Positions 62,963 to 64,000 of a stretch of 64,000 bases of DNA are shown here, piece after piece. Source of the stretch: Marinomonas shanghaiensis. Its GTDB lineage: Bacteria > Pseudomonadota > Gammaproteobacteria > Pseudomonadales > Marinomonadaceae. The first letter of the stretch is position 1; each line of letters begins with the position of its first letter. The notes beneath the pieces are model-generated. The model made no database searches, had not been told where the DNA came from, and was given only the letters and a program-made list of their open reading frames with translations. The stretch is taken from the NCBI RefSeq assembly GCF_003259175.1, contig NZ_QGOK01000005.1:248001-312000 (forward strand), in the 5' to 3' direction. The translations under genes were made by a program, and so were the position numbers.

Positions 62963-63769
62963 ATGCGCACTGTATTCTTCCCCTTCACCGCTTTTTGTCT
63001 GCTGTTGTCGTTATTTTTTTCCCCTCTTTATGCCGCAAACGATTGGTATCGACCGCCTGTTGGTGCCACTTGGCATTGGCAACTGGATGGTGAGGTGAAC
63101 GAATCCTATGATGTGGCGATATACGACATTGATTTATTTGATTCGTCAGTTGAGCTGATTCAACGCCTACAAGCGTCTGATAAAAAGGTGATTTGTTATT
63201 TTTCTGCTGGATCTTATGAAGATTGGCGACCAGACGCTGCGGATTTTGCCGAGCAAGACTTAGGTAAAACGCTGAAAGGTTGGGACGATGAGCGCTGGTT
63301 GGACATTCGATCTAGTCAAGTGCGTAATGTGATGGTTCGTCGCCTTAATTTGGCCGCTGAAAAGGGATGTGATGGTGTGGAACCTGACAATGTGGACAGC
63401 TATCGTACTAATACAGGCTTTTCTTTTCGTGCCAATGATCAACTAGACTATAATCGATTTTTGGCGACACAAGCTCATCAATTAGGCTTAGGGATTGGTT
63501 TGAAGAATAATCCAGATCAGGCTCGTACCTTGAGCAGTGACTTTGATTTTGCGGTGACAGAACAATGCTTTGAATATTCCGAGTGCCGTGCTTATTCAGG
63601 CTTTATTCAAGCTGGAAAGCCCGTTCTAAACGCTGAATACCGTAGGATTTATGTGGACGATGAGTCAGAACGTAGCAAGATGTGTAAGCAATCTAATCGC
63701 TTAGCATTCAGCACTCTGGTTTTACCCAAAACGTTAGATGACCAATTCCGCCTAAGTTGTGAGCCGTAA
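62963..63769 (+). CDS. GH114 family endo-alpha-1,4-polygalactosaminidase-like secreted enzyme
   Basis: A 268-residue exported TIM-barrel glycosidase. The signal peptide (about 1-24, SPLYA/AN) is followed by RPPVGATWHWQLDGEVN, ICYFSAGSYEDWRPD, WLDIRSSQVRNVMVRRLNLA, the acidic EPDNVDSY loop and GLGIGLKNNP, the blocks of GH114. Known members cleave galactosaminogalactan-type polysaccharide, and a role in biofilm matrix turnover is possible. Catalytic acid candidates are the D and E of the YEDW and EPDN loops. ATG 62963 has TGGAGT upstream. Confidence 0.85.
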   Translation: MRTVFFPFTAFCLLLSLFFSPLYAANDWYRPPVGATWHWQLDGEVNESYDVAIYDIDLFDSSVELIQRLQASDKKVICYFSAGSYEDWRPDAADFAEQDLGKTLKGWDDERWLDIRSSQVRNVMVRRLNLAAEKGCDGVEPDNVDSYRTNTGFSFRANDQLDYNRFLATQAHQLGLGIGLKNNPDQARTLSSDFDFAVTEQCFEYSECRAYSGFIQAGKPVLNAEYRRIYVDDESERSKMCKQSNRLAFSTLVLPKTLDDQFRLSCEP

Positions 63770-63792
63770 TTGTATATTGATAGGAAGACGAA

Positions 63793-64000
63793 ATGATGCC
63801 TTCTACGCATCCGCTTTTCTGGCGGGATTCTGCTTTACCTTTTGTGGAGCTTCGCCAAGTATTGGACGGAAGAAAAGTCAGCTATGCGCCACATTCTCAT
63901 CAAGAATGGTCCATTGGTGCCATTCTTGATGGACGGAGTGAATTTCTTTGTGCCGACCGTTTGTACGCGGTTGAGCAGGGGGCTTTGGTCATGATGAACC
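63793..64000 (+). CDS. AraC-family regulator, N-terminal part (runs off the window)
   Basis: Only about 69 codons are visible from ATG 63793 (ATG 63796 is equally possible), with AGGAAGA just upstream. VSYAPHSHQEWSIGAILDG is the cupin-like sensor start typical of AraC regulators, followed by AVEQGALVMMN. The DNA-binding domain lies beyond 64000. It is 24 bp after the GH114 gene and may be cotranscribed with it. Confidence 0.75.
   Translation, partial: MMPSTHPLFWRDSALPFVELRQVLDGRKVSYAPHSHQEWSIGAILDGRSEFLCADRLYAVEQGALVMMN

Overview
The window reads as a chromosomal segment of a marine, heterotrophic gammaproteobacterium, most likely an Oceanospirillales member such as Marinomonas. This is inference from gene content: argB-slmA, dut, coaBC, radC, rpmBG and mutM in near-standard gammaproteobacterial order, a Pseudomonas-type crc divergent from pyrE, many importers and several signalling proteins. 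I see no rRNA, tRNA, CRISPR array or intact insertion sequence.

Layout. 1-1050: decayed accessory DNA and a small membrane protein. 1163-7714: a seven-gene operon for uptake and use of glycerol-3-phosphate and glycerophosphodiesters (ugpB-A-E-C, ugpQ, a DeoR regulator, a HAD phosphatase), with a promoter-overlapping palindrome in front. 7734-16220: a DUF808 membrane protein, an IclR regulator, a CofD/YvcK-like protein, a signalling operon (response regulator-CheC fusion, PAS-GGDEF cyclase, DUF4394 protein, cupredoxin-like protein), a retropepsin-like protease and an aldose-epimerase-type mutarotase. 16319-26869: conserved housekeeping genes (crc, pyrE, slmA, argB, dut, coaBC, radC, rpmB, rpmG, mutM). 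Two accessory cassettes interrupt them: a pair of dUTPase/dCTP-deaminase-fold genes placed antisense between dut and coaBC, and a HipBA toxin-antitoxin pair.

27081-32227: a nucleoside ABC importer ending in cytidine deaminase. 32274-38163: an AbrB-type membrane protein, an RlpA-like lipoprotein, a Pat-type protein acetyltransferase divergent from a histone-deacetylase-family deacylase, and an HxpB-like phosphatase. 38195-42167: a sulfate ABC importer (sbp, cysT, cysW, cysA). 42331-46396: a LysR/SDR divergent pair, a cupin-gene remnant, an unusual chemoreceptor and a cupin. 46536-50547: an accessory patch with fic-yhfG, two orphan HTH antitoxin-like genes and a large TPR membrane protein. 50684-53009: a trpR-trpE-trpG operon whose promoter overlaps a TrpR-like CTAG palindrome. 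53104-55430: a second accessory patch with an SMC-like AAA ATPase translationally coupled to a PIN-fold protein, then toxin-antitoxin leftovers. 55441-64000: ElyC-like protein, GNAT, SGNH hydrolase, a TRAP importer (dctPQM) followed by a Cache histidine kinase and LuxR-type regulator, a GH114 glycosidase and the start of an AraC regulator.

Themes. All four substrate-binding-protein genes that begin transporter operons (ugpB, bmp, sbp, dctP) are followed by a terminator-like hairpin before the next gene, which would leave the binding protein in excess over its membrane partners. The best candidates for undescribed biology are the AAA-PIN pair (53104-54881) and the dUTPase/dCTP-deaminase-like pair (20402-21480). 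Both are compact two-gene cassettes with coupled reading frames, placed among housekeeping genes like defence or conflict modules. Functions are assigned from remembered family motifs, since no database search was possible.
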